This document shows positions 52,039-60,162 of a stretch of DNA of 64,000 bases, one piece after another. The number at the start of each line of letters is the position of its first letter. Position 1 is the stretch's first letter. Source of the stretch: JAJPHF01 sp035293805 (lineage in GTDB: Bacteria > Chloroflexota > UBA6077 > JAJPHF01). A model generated the notes under the pieces. That model saw only the letters and a program-made list of their open reading frames with translations. It was not told the origin of the DNA and made no database searches. Location: positions 62,001-126,000 of the forward strand of contig DATGMD010000060.1 in the NCBI GenBank assembly GCA_035293805.1. The letters are read 5' to 3'. Both the position numbers and the translations under genes were made by a program.

Positions 52039-54219
52039 ATGCGTGCGAGAGGCATGTCGTACTTCCTCAGGGCGTTCGGGGTCATGATGCTCGTGGCAGC
52101 CGCCGCGGCCGCGCTTGCCGCGTGGCCGCTGGCGCGGCAATCGGTCGCGTCGGACGACGACACCATCACGGGGGTCGTCACCGGCCCCAATGGGCCTGAG
52201 GCGGGCGTCTGGGTCATCGCGGAAACCACCGATTTGCCCACGCGCTTCGTCCGCATCGTGGTCACCAACGACGAGGGCCGCTACCTGATCCCGGACCTCC
52301 CAAACGCGGGCTACCAGGTGTGGGTCCGCGGCTACGGCCTGGTGGACTCGCCGAAGGTCGCCGCGACGCCGGGCCGCACGCTCGACCTCACCGCCGTGCC
52401 CGCGCCCGACCCGCTCGCCGCCGCGCAGTACTATCCCGCTGGCTACTGGTACTCGCTGATGCACATCCCAGACGCGAGCGAGTTCCCCGGCACGCCCGAG
52501 AACGGCATCAACGTGGACTACCAGGCCCAGTGGATCCGCGGCCTCAAGTCGGCGAGCTGCAACGGCTGCCACGCGCTCGGCAACGCGGCCACGCGCCGCA
52601 TTGAAGATGCGCTAGGCCACTTCGACAGCTCGGTGGACGCGTGGGACCGTCGCATCCGCTCCGGCCAGGCCGGGGCCCAGATGCTCGGCGGCCTCAACCT
52701 GCTCGGGCGCCAGCGCGCGCTGGAGGCATTGGCCGACTGGACCGATCGAATCGCCGCGGGCGCGCAACCGCCGGTCCCGCCACGTCCGCAGGGCGTGGAG
52801 CGCAACGTTGTCATCACCGAGTGGGACTGGGCCGAGCCGACAGGCTACCTGCACGACGAGATCTCCACGGACAAGCGCAACCCGACAGTCAACGCCTATG
52901 GGAAGCTCTACGGCTCGATGGAGCTGAGCAAGGACTACCTCCCTGTCCTCGATCCGGCGACGAACACGGCGAGCCGTGTCCCGGTGAGCCCGCGCGACCC
53001 GGACACACCGCCGGCGCAGCCCCCCACCATGCTGGCGCCGTCGCCGTACTGGGGCGACGAGGTGATCTGGACCAGCAGGGCCAACGTCCACAATCCCATG
53101 TTCGACGAAACGGGCCGGGTCTGGCTGACCATGACGATCCGTCCGCCTGACAACCCCGACTTCTGCGGCGAGGGCTCGAGTCTCCCCTCGGCGCAGCAGT
53201 TCCCCCTGGACCGGGCCGCGCGCCAGCTCGCGGTCTACGATCCCGCCACCGAGCAGCTGACTCCCATTGACACCTGCTTCAGCACGCACCACCTCGTGTT
53301 CGCCGAGGACGCGAACCGCACGCTCTGGACCAGCTCCGGCGGGGGCGGTGAGGGCGGCGGTCCCGGGGTTGTCGGCTGGTTCAACACGCGCCTGTTCGAC
53401 GAGACCGGCGACGCGCAGGCGGCGCAGGGCTGGACGCCGCTCATCCTCGACACCAATGGCAACGGCCAGCGCGACGACTACGTGGAGCCCGACGCGGCGG
53501 TCGACCCGACCAAGGACAAGCGCCTCGCGGCGAGCTTCTACGGCGTCGCGGTCGCCCCCGACGGCATCGTCTGGGGGTCGGTGTTCACCTTCCCCGGCGG
53601 CCTCGTCCGCCTCGATCCGGGGCCGAACCCGCCGGAGACCGCGCTGGCGGAGTACTATGAGCCGCCGTGGAACAACCCCGACGCGCCCACGGTCGGCTAC
53701 GGTCCGCGCGGCATGGACGTCGACCGCGATGGCGTGGTGTGGACGCCGATGGCGAGCGGGCACCTGGCGAGCTTCGATCGGCGCAAGTGCCAGGGCCCGC
53801 TCAACGGCCCGACCGCCACGGGTCAGCAGTGTCCCGAGGGCTGGACGTTCTACCCGGAGCCCATCCCACAGTTCGAGGGGCTGGATGCCCCCGGCAGCGC
53901 CGGGGCCAGCTACTACGTGTGGGTCGATCAGTTCGACACGCTCGGGCTAGGGCCCAACACGCCGATCGCCACGGGCAACGGTGAGGAGGGGCCTATCGCG
54001 CTGAAGGACGGCCAGTGGGTCACCCTGCGGGTTCCCTACCCGCTCGGCTACTACGCAAAGGGCCTCGACGGCCGCATCGACGACCCGAACGCCGGCTGGA
54101 AGGGCCGCGGGCTCTGGTCGACGATCGGCAGCCGCGCGCCCTTCCACATGGAGACGGGCAAAGGCACGGACCCCAAGGTTCTCCATTTCCAGCTGCGCCC
54201 CGACCCGCTCGCACGGTGA
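52039..54219 (+). CDS. Exported carboxypeptidase-like/Vgb-propeller protein with one c-type haem motif
   Basis: A 726-aa protein. The signal is FLRAFGVMMLVAAAAAALAAW. Residues ~40-115 are a carboxypeptidase regulatory-like (CNA-B type) module (ITGVVTGPNGPEAGVWVIAE, then NDEGRYLIPDLP). CNGCHALG near residue 174 is a CxxCH haem-binding motif. The large remainder has propeller-type strands (VAPDGIVWGSVFTFPGGLVRLD, MDVDRDGVVWTPMASGHLASF). It resembles streptogramin-lyase-like exported proteins. The haem suggests electron transfer or oxidation of a small compound. ATG 52039 has GGAGG upstream. It lies downstream of element B. Confidence 0.82.
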   Translation: MRARGMSYFLRAFGVMMLVAAAAAALAAWPLARQSVASDDDTITGVVTGPNGPEAGVWVIAETTDLPTRFVRIVVTNDEGRYLIPDLPNAGYQVWVRGYGLVDSPKVAATPGRTLDLTAVPAPDPLAAAQYYPAGYWYSLMHIPDASEFPGTPENGINVDYQAQWIRGLKSASCNGCHALGNAATRRIEDALGHFDSSVDAWDRRIRSGQAGAQMLGGLNLLGRQRALEALADWTDRIAAGAQPPVPPRPQGVERNVVITEWDWAEPTGYLHDEISTDKRNPTVNAYGKLYGSMELSKDYLPVLDPATNTASRVPVSPRDPDTPPAQPPTMLAPSPYWGDEVIWTSRANVHNPMFDETGRVWLTMTIRPPDNPDFCGEGSSLPSAQQFPLDRAARQLAVYDPATEQLTPIDTCFSTHHLVFAEDANRTLWTSSGGGGEGGGPGVVGWFNTRLFDETGDAQAAQGWTPLILDTNGNGQRDDYVEPDAAVDPTKDKRLAASFYGVAVAPDGIVWGSVFTFPGGLVRLDPGPNPPETALAEYYEPPWNNPDAPTVGYGPRGMDVDRDGVVWTPMASGHLASFDRRKCQGPLNGPTATGQQCPEGWTFYPEPIPQFEGLDAPGSAGASYYVWVDQFDTLGLGPNTPIATGNGEEGPIALKDGQWVTLRVPYPLGYYAKGLDGRIDDPNAGWKGRGLWSTIGSRAPFHMETGKGTDPKVLHFQLRPDPLAR

Positions 54220-54224
54220 AGCGC

Positions 54225-54257
54225 GGACCCGGTGTTAAGAGCCCCAACACCGGGTCC
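54225..54257 (+). terminator. Strong hairpin 6 nt after the propeller gene
   Basis: GGACCCGGTGTT (54225-54236) and AACACCGGGTCC (54246-54257) pair perfectly over 12 bp around a 9-nt loop. Position right after the stop points to a terminator, without a U-run. Confidence 0.75.
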
Positions 54258-54273
54258 TGAGCCCCGCAACTGG

Positions 54274-54329
54274 GTGGATTAGTGTTGGAAACCTCGACCG
54301 GCCGGTCGAGGTTTCCAACACTAATCCAC
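54274..54329. repeat. 56-bp perfect palindrome
   Basis: Two 28-bp arms meet with no spacer at 54301/54302 (centre CGACCGG/CCGGTCG); the outer ends are GTGGATT and AATCCAC. It lies between two convergent genes. It could be a two-way terminator or a protein-binding site; perfect symmetry of this length is unusual. Confidence 0.9.
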
Positions 54330-54353
54330 GGGAGGGGGAGTCGCTACACGAGC

Positions 54354-55469
54354 CTAGTGGCGGCTGGCCGCCAGCCGATCGACGAAGCGGAAATCGACGT
54401 AGTCCTCCGGGTGCGTGTCCTTGGCTCGCGGGTCGTCCTGCGCGGCCTCGTCGATCACGGCCTGGATGGCGGTAAGGTCGGGCCGCAAATCGGACGCCAT
54501 GATTCCCCGCTCGATCTCGTAGCCGGCCTCCAGCGCCTCGCGGTCGTCCATCCGCGTGTAATCGCCGATGATGCGGAGGGCCAGCTCGCGGTCGTTCTTG
54601 TACACGTCCACGGCGTCGGCCAGGGCCTGCGTGAAGCGCCAGATCGCCTCTTCCTTGCTGGCGAGCACGGCGCGCCGCGCGGTGCCCTGCGTCGCCGGGT
54701 AGGGGATGGCCATCGGTGTCATGTCGAGGATTGACTTGAACCCGCGTTTCTCGGCCACGTAGTCGCCCGGCGAGACGATCACCCCCGCGTCGAGCGAGCC
54801 GGCCGTCAGCGCGCCCACGATCTCGGGCGTGCCGCCCGCGCCGATGAAGATCACGTCGCGGTCGGGCGACAGGCCGTAACGCTGGAGAGCCACGATTCCC
54901 ATGTAGTGCGAGTTGCCGCCCAGGCGCGTGACACCCACCCGCTTGCCTTTGAGGTCGGCAACGCTCTGGATCTCGGGCCGTGCCATGATGCGCCCCGCGA
55001 GCTGGTTCTTGGTGCCCGCGAACGTCACGATGTCGGCGCCTTGCAGCGTCGGCGTGATGATGCCGGTACCGCCGCTGATCGCGACGTCGGTTTCCCCCGA
55101 GAGCAGCGCCGCGACGTTTTGCTGTGCCGAACTGATGTACACCAGGTTCACGTCGAGGCCGTAGCGGTCGTAGATGCCGGCGTCCTTAGCAATCCAGCTC
55201 GGCGACTGCGACGCGACGAGAGAGCTGTAGGCCACGGTGAGTGCTATCCGCTCGGGAGCCGTCGTGGCAGCCGGGGCGGCGGACCCGGCCGGGGCCGAGC
55301 TGCTCGCGGCGGAACTGTTGTCTGGGCCGCTGCTGGCCGGCGCGGCCGGTCGCCCGGTCGGCGCGGCGCAGCCCACCACGACGAGCAGCGCCATGAGCAG
55401 CCCACCCACCGACGCCGCGAGACGTGCCGGATGCGTCGCATGAGGCGCGATTCGAGAGCAATGCACCAT
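54354..55469 (-). CDS. NMT1/THI5-type ABC substrate-binding lipoprotein, second
   Basis: A 371-aa binding protein. The lipoprotein signal is VGGLLMALLVVVGCAAP with a cysteine at the lipobox. A Ser/Ala-rich linker follows, then an SsuA/THI5 fold (YSSLVASQSPSWIAKDAGIYDRYGL, then LLSGETDVAISGGTG). Family ligands include sulfonates, aromatic acids and thiamin precursors. No permease or ATPase gene is near, as for the first such protein at 41686. ATG 55469 has AGAGGAGA upstream. Confidence 0.87.
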   Translation of the reverse strand: MVHCSRIAPHATHPARLAASVGGLLMALLVVVGCAAPTGRPAAPASSGPDNSSAASSSAPAGSAAPAATTAPERIALTVAYSSLVASQSPSWIAKDAGIYDRYGLDVNLVYISSAQQNVAALLSGETDVAISGGTGIITPTLQGADIVTFAGTKNQLAGRIMARPEIQSVADLKGKRVGVTRLGGNSHYMGIVALQRYGLSPDRDVIFIGAGGTPEIVGALTAGSLDAGVIVSPGDYVAEKRGFKSILDMTPMAIPYPATQGTARRAVLASKEEAIWRFTQALADAVDVYKNDRELALRIIGDYTRMDDREALEAGYEIERGIMASDLRPDLTAIQAVIDEAAQDDPRAKDTHPEDYVDFRFVDRLAASRH

Positions 55470-55648
55470 GCGTGTCTCCTCTGAGGAGTGCCGGCGCCGC
55501 CCATCCACGCGACGATCGCGCGCGGGGCCGCGCCTTCGTCGCAGTATAACGGTTATGTCGCCAGCGGACGTACCCACTCGCCGCTCGAGGGCGGCGATCA
55601 TGGAACGCGGCGAGCGGAACGGCGGCGGGACCGGGGGGCTGCTGACGC

Positions 55649-55855
55649 TCAGCCGGAGTCACGTGCTGCGCGGGCCATAACGGTCAGGGCGGCGGCCAGC
55701 AGCCGTAGCTCCGCCGTCGATGCACGCGCTAGCTGCTGGGCGGCGCGCGTAGCGCCGGCTTCGCCCGGCGCCAGCCACGCCAATAAAGCAGGGTAGCAGC
55801 GGAGCGCCTGCGCGATTAACGCCGTCCGTTGGCCATCGCGTACGCGGGAATCCAT
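55649..55855 (-). CDS. Small hypothetical protein, 68 aa
   Basis: Not recognised. Mostly helical and Ala/Leu-rich with no cysteine cluster. GGAG lies 6 nt before ATG 55855, and it follows the small membrane protein gene by 22 nt, so it looks like the last member of a four-gene small-ORF run. Confidence 0.5.
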   Translation of the reverse strand: MDSRVRDGQRTALIAQALRCYPALLAWLAPGEAGATRAAQQLARASTAELRLLAAALTVMARAARDSG

Positions 55856-55877
55856 ATTGCGCTCCAGCGGGCGAGCC

Positions 55878-56048
55878 TTAACGGAGACGCCAGCCCGCGA
55901 CGATCGGCGCCACGATGCCGCTGGCTCCGACCAAGAGCACGAGCCGGGCGGCTCCTAGATCACCGGTGAGCCACGCGGCGAGCAAGCCCGCGCCGAGCCC
56001 GAGAAGAATCAGCCACAGGGCCGTGTGCCAGCAGGCGATCCCCGACAT
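55878..56048 (-). CDS. Small membrane protein, 56 aa
   Basis: Two hydrophobic segments (CWHTALWLILLGLGAGLLAAWL and LVLLVGASGIVAPIVAGW) separated by a short TGDLGAAR loop. GGAG lies upstream of ATG 56048; a longer form from 56096 is possible but has no ribosome site. Function unknown. Confidence 0.55.
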   Translation of the reverse strand: MSGIACWHTALWLILLGLGAGLLAAWLTGDLGAARLVLLVGASGIVAPIVAGWRLR

Positions 56049-56082
56049 TCGCCACTCCGCGTCGCGTAAGGTCCGCTGCCCG

Positions 56083-56346
56083 CTATTGCCGCGCACTGCC
56101 TGGCTCGTCGACAGCCAGCCCGTCAGCCGGCCGCTGCCGCGCGGCTAGCAAGCCCTGACCGCGACAGGCCCAGCAGTTCCCGGACGCCACGCAGATCCAG
56201 CAGGCAGCACTCTCCTCGGGGATCTGGCCGGTGCCGCCGCAGCGAGCGCAGTGGCCGCTGCCCCCGCAGCGCCAACAAGCCCTCAGCGCCGCTCGGCGAC
56301 TAGGGTGGGGGCGCGTGGGCTCTGCTGTGGTGGGCGGGCCGTCCAT
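56083..56346 (-). CDS. DnaJ-type zinc-finger small protein, 87 aa
   Basis: Four CxxC motifs in the DnaJ zinc-finger style: CWRCGGSG, CARCGGTG, CWICVASG and CWACRGQG, at residues ~24-65. Two zinc ions are likely. There is no J domain or substrate domain, so it is not a chaperone itself; similar isolated fingers occur in small proteins of unknown role. ATG 56346 has GGAG upstream. Its start is 27 nt after the stop of the 81-aa gene. Confidence 0.7.
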   Translation of the reverse strand: MDGPPTTAEPTRPHPSRRAALRACWRCGGSGHCARCGGTGQIPEESAACWICVASGNCWACRGQGLLAARQRPADGLAVDEPGSARQ

Positions 56347-56373
56347 GATCGCTCCGCGGATGACGTGAGGTGG

Positions 56374-56619
56374 TCAAAACCGTGCGGCGCAGCGAGGACA
56401 GACCAGCCGTCCCCGTCGGGCTTCGACGTGCAGTCGCGTCTGCCGCGAGAAACGGCGTGGCGGCTGGCCGCAGTGCAAGCGATGGAGGTCCAGTGTGAAG
56501 CGCTCCAGCACCTCGCGCGAGCGCTGGGGGCAGGCACGCGAAACCGCCGGCAGCCCGCCGCTCGTCGCGTCGAGGACCCTGTTGAGTTCGTTGGCCGACC
56601 AGAACTCGCCACGCGCCAT
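56374..56619 (-). CDS. Small protein with C-terminal CPRC motif, 81 aa
   Basis: Helical N-terminal half (ANELNRVLDATSGG) and a C-terminal RRGRLVCPRCAARF with a CxxC that could pair with an upstream Cys (LHCGQPP) for zinc. Not recognised as a family. The ATG at 56619 has GAGGTCGGGAAGG upstream. It heads the run of four small minus-strand genes. Confidence 0.55.
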   Translation of the reverse strand: MARGEFWSANELNRVLDATSGGLPAVSRACPQRSREVLERFTLDLHRLHCGQPPRRFSRQTRLHVEARRGRLVCPRCAARF

Positions 56620-56724
56620 CCTTCCCGACCTCGTCGTGAGCGCCCGTGCGGCTGTCCCGGGCGGCCCCGGAGCGCACCGTCGGCGCCGCGTTGTTAGCCG
56701 CTCTTACTGAGTGCCAGGCGCTGA

Positions 56725-56797
56725 GGTAGGGTGCGTGCCACGCTGCACACACCCTACCCGGCCGCGGAGGTGCGGCGGCCCCCAACCGCGGCACCTC
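56725..56797 (-). terminator. Two hairpins downstream of the two-component operon
   Basis: GGTAGGGTG (56725-56733) pairs with CACCCTACC (56750-56758), and GAGGTGC (56767-56773) pairs with GCACCTC (56791-56797). They lie past the stop of the response-regulator gene at 56921. The rest of 56620-56920 holds no gene. Confidence 0.5.
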
Positions 56798-56920
56798 ACG
56801 GGCCGATAACACTCGTATTACACGGAATCAGGACGGCGGTTGGCATGGGCCTTTGGGCCTAACTTGGTGGAACCGGGGGGCCCAACGTGTGGTGAGTGTC
56901 GTCGGGGGGTAGGCCGGCAT

Positions 56921-57586
56921 TCACGCGGGGGGCGAGATCGACCGGGCGGCAATGGCCTCGTAGCGACTGCGGAACTGCAGCTTGGAGTAAATGTTGTTGA
57001 TGTGGTTCTTCACGGTTTTCTCTTCAATGCACAGGCGCTCCGCGATCGCGCGATTGCTCAAGCCGCCACGCACTAGCTCCAGTACCTCGAGTTCCCGCGG
57101 CGTTAGGCTGCTCGCGCGCGTCGACTCGGCCGTGCCGGCCGGGAGCGGCCGAGTCGCGGTCTCGCGGACCAGCTCGAGGAGCGCGGGCGCCAGCGCGGGC
57201 GTGATCAGAGCGCCGCCCGCACAAATCGTGCGTACCGCCTGGGTCAGCTCCTCGGGGGTGAAAGTACCGTGTACGAGGTAGCCCTTGGCGCCCGCAAGGA
57301 CAGCTTGAATGAGGTGCTGAACGTCCTCCGACCACGTGAGCACCAGCACTCGGATGTTTGGGGCGATCTCGGTCAGGCGCCGGGTGGCGGCGATCCCGTC
57401 AAGCCCCGGCATTCGGATGTCGGTTAGCACGAGGTCCGGTAGCAGCTCTTCGGCGAGCCGGACGCCCTCGTAGCCGTCCGCGGCCTCGCCCACGACCACG
57501 AGGTCGTTCGTCAGCTCCAGGCTGCTCCGCAGCCCGCCCCGCACTACAAAGTTATCGTCGACGATCAGTATCCGCAGCGGCTGCAT
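56921..57586 (-). CDS. NarL-type response regulator
   Basis: A 221-aa two-domain regulator. Receiver: acidic pair in LIVDDNF near residues 7-13, phosphoacceptor Asp in LVLTDIRMPG near 56, Thr/Lys in LVLTW and AGAKGYL near 100. C-terminal LuxR helix-turn-helix: LTPRELEVLELVRGGLSNRAIAERL near 160-184 and EEKTVKNHINNIYSKL near 188. It is the likely partner of the kinase at 57661, which lies 74 nt upstream in the same transcript. Confidence 0.93.
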   Translation of the reverse strand: MQPLRILIVDDNFVVRGGLRSSLELTNDLVVVGEAADGYEGVRLAEELLPDLVLTDIRMPGLDGIAATRRLTEIAPNIRVLVLTWSEDVQHLIQAVLAGAKGYLVHGTFTPEELTQAVRTICAGGALITPALAPALLELVRETATRPLPAGTAESTRASSLTPRELEVLELVRGGLSNRAIAERLCIEEKTVKNHINNIYSKLQFRSRYEAIAARSISPPA

Positions 57587-57660
57587 GCCGCCCCCTTACT
57601 CACGGGCGTTGCAACACCAAGCGTAGCGCGGGCCGCCCGCGAGCGCCAGGGCCCGGGGGC

Positions 57661-58704
57661 CTAGGCGACCGATAGGCCCCGCCTGCCAGGGGCCAGGGGC
57701 AGCCGCAGACGAATACAAGTTCCCTGAGCCGGGGCGCTCGTCACATCCAGCGATCCGCTGAGATGGACGGCGCGCTCGCGCATTCCGAGCAGGCCGAAGT
57801 GGCCGCTCCGCGCCAGCCGTTGCCAGTCGGCCTGCCAGGGGAAGCCGTCGCCGTCGTCGCTCACCGTGATGACCAGCTCGTCCGCGGTGGCGTCGACCGT
57901 GACTGCCACCCGTGTCGCGCTCGCATGGCGCGCCGTGTTGGTCAGGGCCTCCTCGACGATCCGCAGCACCTCGTACTCGGTCAGCAGCGGGACGCTGGGA
58001 ACCTCGCCATGCACCGTCAACTCGGTGGCTATCCCGGTGTGCGCTTGCCAGTCGGCGAGCAAGAGGCGGAGTTGCTCCACGAGCGCTCCAGTCCCTGTCT
58101 TGACGCGGACATCGTAGATGATTTCCCGTGCTTCTTGAGCCAGGTGCTGGCCCAGCTCGGCCACGTAAGCGGCCCGCGCCCTGGCGGGGCTGTCCGTGTT
58201 GCTGAGCAGGCGTTCCAGCGCCCGCGCTTCTAGAGCGAGACCGGCAAGCGATTTGGCAAGCCCATCGTGCATTTCCCGAGCGATACGCGCGCGCTCTGCC
58301 GCGAGCGCTTGCCGCGCCTGTGCCCGCTCCAGTTCGCGGACCCGCTCCGCCGCGGCCTCGGCCTGGCGCCGTGCTTGGCGAAGATTTTCGCTGAGCGCGC
58401 TGATTAACACTCCCGCGAGGAGGAAAACGCCGAGCTTTACCGCGGTATCCCAGTGGGTCACCGCGAAGGAGTGAAGCGGCACCTCGAAGAAGTAATCGAT
58501 GGCGAGCGTGGCGAGGGTCGTGGCGAGCAGCGCCGGGCCCAAGCCGCCGTACCACGCGCTGGCCATCACGGCGGTCAGCAGCAAGGGGAACGGACTGATC
58601 GAGGCCAGCGGCGATAAGCCGAGATCCATCAGTAACGCGGCGCCTACGGCCAGTGCAGCTACCGTGTAGCGCGTCGCGCGGTCGAGCGAGCAGAGGGAAT
58701 TCAT
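57661..58704 (-). CDS. NarL-partner sensor histidine kinase with DUF4118 membrane domain
   Basis: A 347-aa kinase. Residues ~10-105 form four membrane segments of the DUF4118 type (MASAWYGGLGPALLAT). The dimerisation/phosphorylation box REMHDGLAKSL near 145 is HisKA_3-like. HATPase motifs: VLRIVEEALTNTARHA near 247 (N box), SDDGDGFPW near 281 (G1) and HFGLLGMRERA near 300 (G2). The signal is unknown. It phosphorylates the LuxR-type regulator encoded downstream. Confidence 0.92.
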   Translation of the reverse strand: MNSLCSLDRATRYTVAALAVGAALLMDLGLSPLASISPFPLLLTAVMASAWYGGLGPALLATTLATLAIDYFFEVPLHSFAVTHWDTAVKLGVFLLAGVLISALSENLRQARRQAEAAAERVRELERAQARQALAAERARIAREMHDGLAKSLAGLALEARALERLLSNTDSPARARAAYVAELGQHLAQEAREIIYDVRVKTGTGALVEQLRLLLADWQAHTGIATELTVHGEVPSVPLLTEYEVLRIVEEALTNTARHASATRVAVTVDATADELVITVSDDGDGFPWQADWQRLARSGHFGLLGMRERAVHLSGSLDVTSAPAQGTCIRLRLPLAPGRRGLSVA

Positions 58705-58935
58705 GTCGCACTCCGAGTTCGGTACTCGGTCATAGCGCGCGGGACACCCTAGCTTCCACTATACTGACGGCGGCGGCTCTCGAGCCGCTACGCGCGGGCG
58801 CCGCCGCGCAGGCCCGTGCAGGTGGCTGTCCAGCGGGAGGACGACGGAGCCAGGCATGCCGCGGGCCGGCTCAGTAGGGCGTTGTCGATGGCGGGTGCCG
58901 CCCAAGCCCGCCCGTGCGAGGAGGCAAGCGACCGG

Positions 58936-59700
58936 GTGAGCGAGCGAGACGCCGCCTTCCCAGCGCTCGTCGCGCGGGCGCAGGCGTGTCGGCGGTGCCC
59001 GCGAATGGCTGGGCGGCGGCGGGTGCTGGGGCCGGGGAACGGGCCGCTCGACGCGCGGGTGCTGTTCGTCGCCGAGGCGCCCGGCCGCTTCGGCGGCGAT
59101 CGGACCGCTGTGCCGCTGGAGGGCGACCGCAGCGGCGCAACGTTTGCCTACCTGCTGGCCGCGGCCGGCCTGGACCGCGGCGCCTTGTTCGTGACCAACG
59201 CGGTGCTGTGCAACCCTCGCGATCCCGTCGGGCGCAACGCCCGACCCTCGCCGGCCGAGCTGCGCAATTGCAGCGACCACCTGGCTGCCCAGATCGCCGT
59301 GCTCGATCCGCCCTGGGTGGTCGCGCTCGGTCACACCGCGCTACGGGCGTTGGCACTGCTCGCGCCGCACGGCGTGCGGCTCGCGGCCGATGTGGGCCAT
59401 CCGCGGCAATGGTACGGGCGCCACTTGGTCCCGCTGTACCACCCCGGTCCGCGCGCGCTCATCCGTCGCCCCCTGGCTGTCCAGGTCGAGGATTATCGCC
59501 GCCTGGCCGCGTTGGTCGCGGCTAGCGAGTCCCTACAGCATCAGCAAGCCCTGGCGGGCGGCCAAAGTGACGGCCTCGGTACGGCTCGCGGCACCGAGTT
59601 TCGCCAGAATGGCCCCGACGTGGAATTTCACCGTGTGCTCGCTGATGACGAGGCGCAAGGCGATAGTCTTGTTGGGCAGGCCCTGAGCCATCAGCGCTAG
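58936..59700 (+). CDS. Family 4/5-like uracil-DNA glycosylase
   Basis: A 254-aa protein with the iron-sulfur cysteine pattern of family 4/5 enzymes (ACRRCPRM near residue 18, later NAVLCNPRD and LRNCSDHL), a motif-A-like FVAEAPGRFGGDR near 46 and a motif-B-like PLYHPGPRAL near 169. Motif A is atypical. It would remove uracil from DNA. GTG 58936 has GAGGAGG upstream; ATG 58888 is the alternative. The last ~55 residues extend past the normal family end and are encoded opposite the regulator gene at 59533. Confidence 0.78.
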   Translation: MSERDAAFPALVARAQACRRCPRMAGRRRVLGPGNGPLDARVLFVAEAPGRFGGDRTAVPLEGDRSGATFAYLLAAAGLDRGALFVTNAVLCNPRDPVGRNARPSPAELRNCSDHLAAQIAVLDPPWVVALGHTALRALALLAPHGVRLAADVGHPRQWYGRHLVPLYHPGPRALIRRPLAVQVEDYRRLAALVAASESLQHQQALAGGQSDGLGTARGTEFRQNGPDVEFHRVLADDEAQGDSLVGQALSHQR

Positions 59701-60162
59701 CACCTCTAGCTCCCGCGGCGTTAGCGATTCGGTAGGGACATCCACCGCGAGCCGCGCGGACGCCACGACGCCGGAAGCCGCTTGAGGATCGAGGACGACC
59801 AGACCCGCCGCCACGCCGCGCACCGCTTGCAGAATCGCGTCGGGCGCGGCCTCGCGCGTCAGGTAGCCCATCCGCCCGCGGCTTGGCGGCGGCAGGTATC
59901 GCTCCGCACCTGCGTCGGCGAGGACGACGAGTCCAAGGCTCGGCTGCTCGTCGGCCAGCGCTCTCAGCTCGTCCAGCTCATGGCCACGTGCGGGTCCGGC
60001 GTCGACCAGCACGACCTGGGGCGTGAGGCGGGCGGCCAGCTCCGCCATCTCGGCGAAGCTAGCCGCCTGCCCGACGACGGTGCAGTCGGCCGCCTCGTCC
60101 AGCAGCGCGCGCAGCCCGGCGCGCACCATCGGATACGCGGCGGCCACGACGACCTCGATCAC
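59533..60162 (-). CDS. LuxR-type response regulator with degenerate receiver
   Basis: A 209-aa regulator. C-terminal helix-turn-helix intact: LTPRELEVLALMAQGLPNKTIA near residue 145 and SEHTVKFHVGAILAKLG near 175. The receiver lacks the N-terminal acidic pair (VVVAAAYPMVRAGLR where DD is expected), while the candidate phosphoacceptor Asp remains in VVLVDAGPA near 53. Phosphorylation by the usual route is therefore doubtful. GTG 60162 is coupled (GTGA) to the end of the protease gene at 60159. Its 3' end overlaps the glycosylase gene by 168 nt. Confidence 0.88.
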   Translation of the reverse strand: MIEVVVAAAYPMVRAGLRALLDEAADCTVVGQAASFAEMAELAARLTPQVVLVDAGPARGHELDELRALADEQPSLGLVVLADAGAERYLPPPSRGRMGYLTREAAPDAILQAVRGVAAGLVVLDPQAASGVVASARLAVDVPTESLTPRELEVLALMAQGLPNKTIALRLVISEHTVKFHVGAILAKLGAASRTEAVTLAARQGLLML

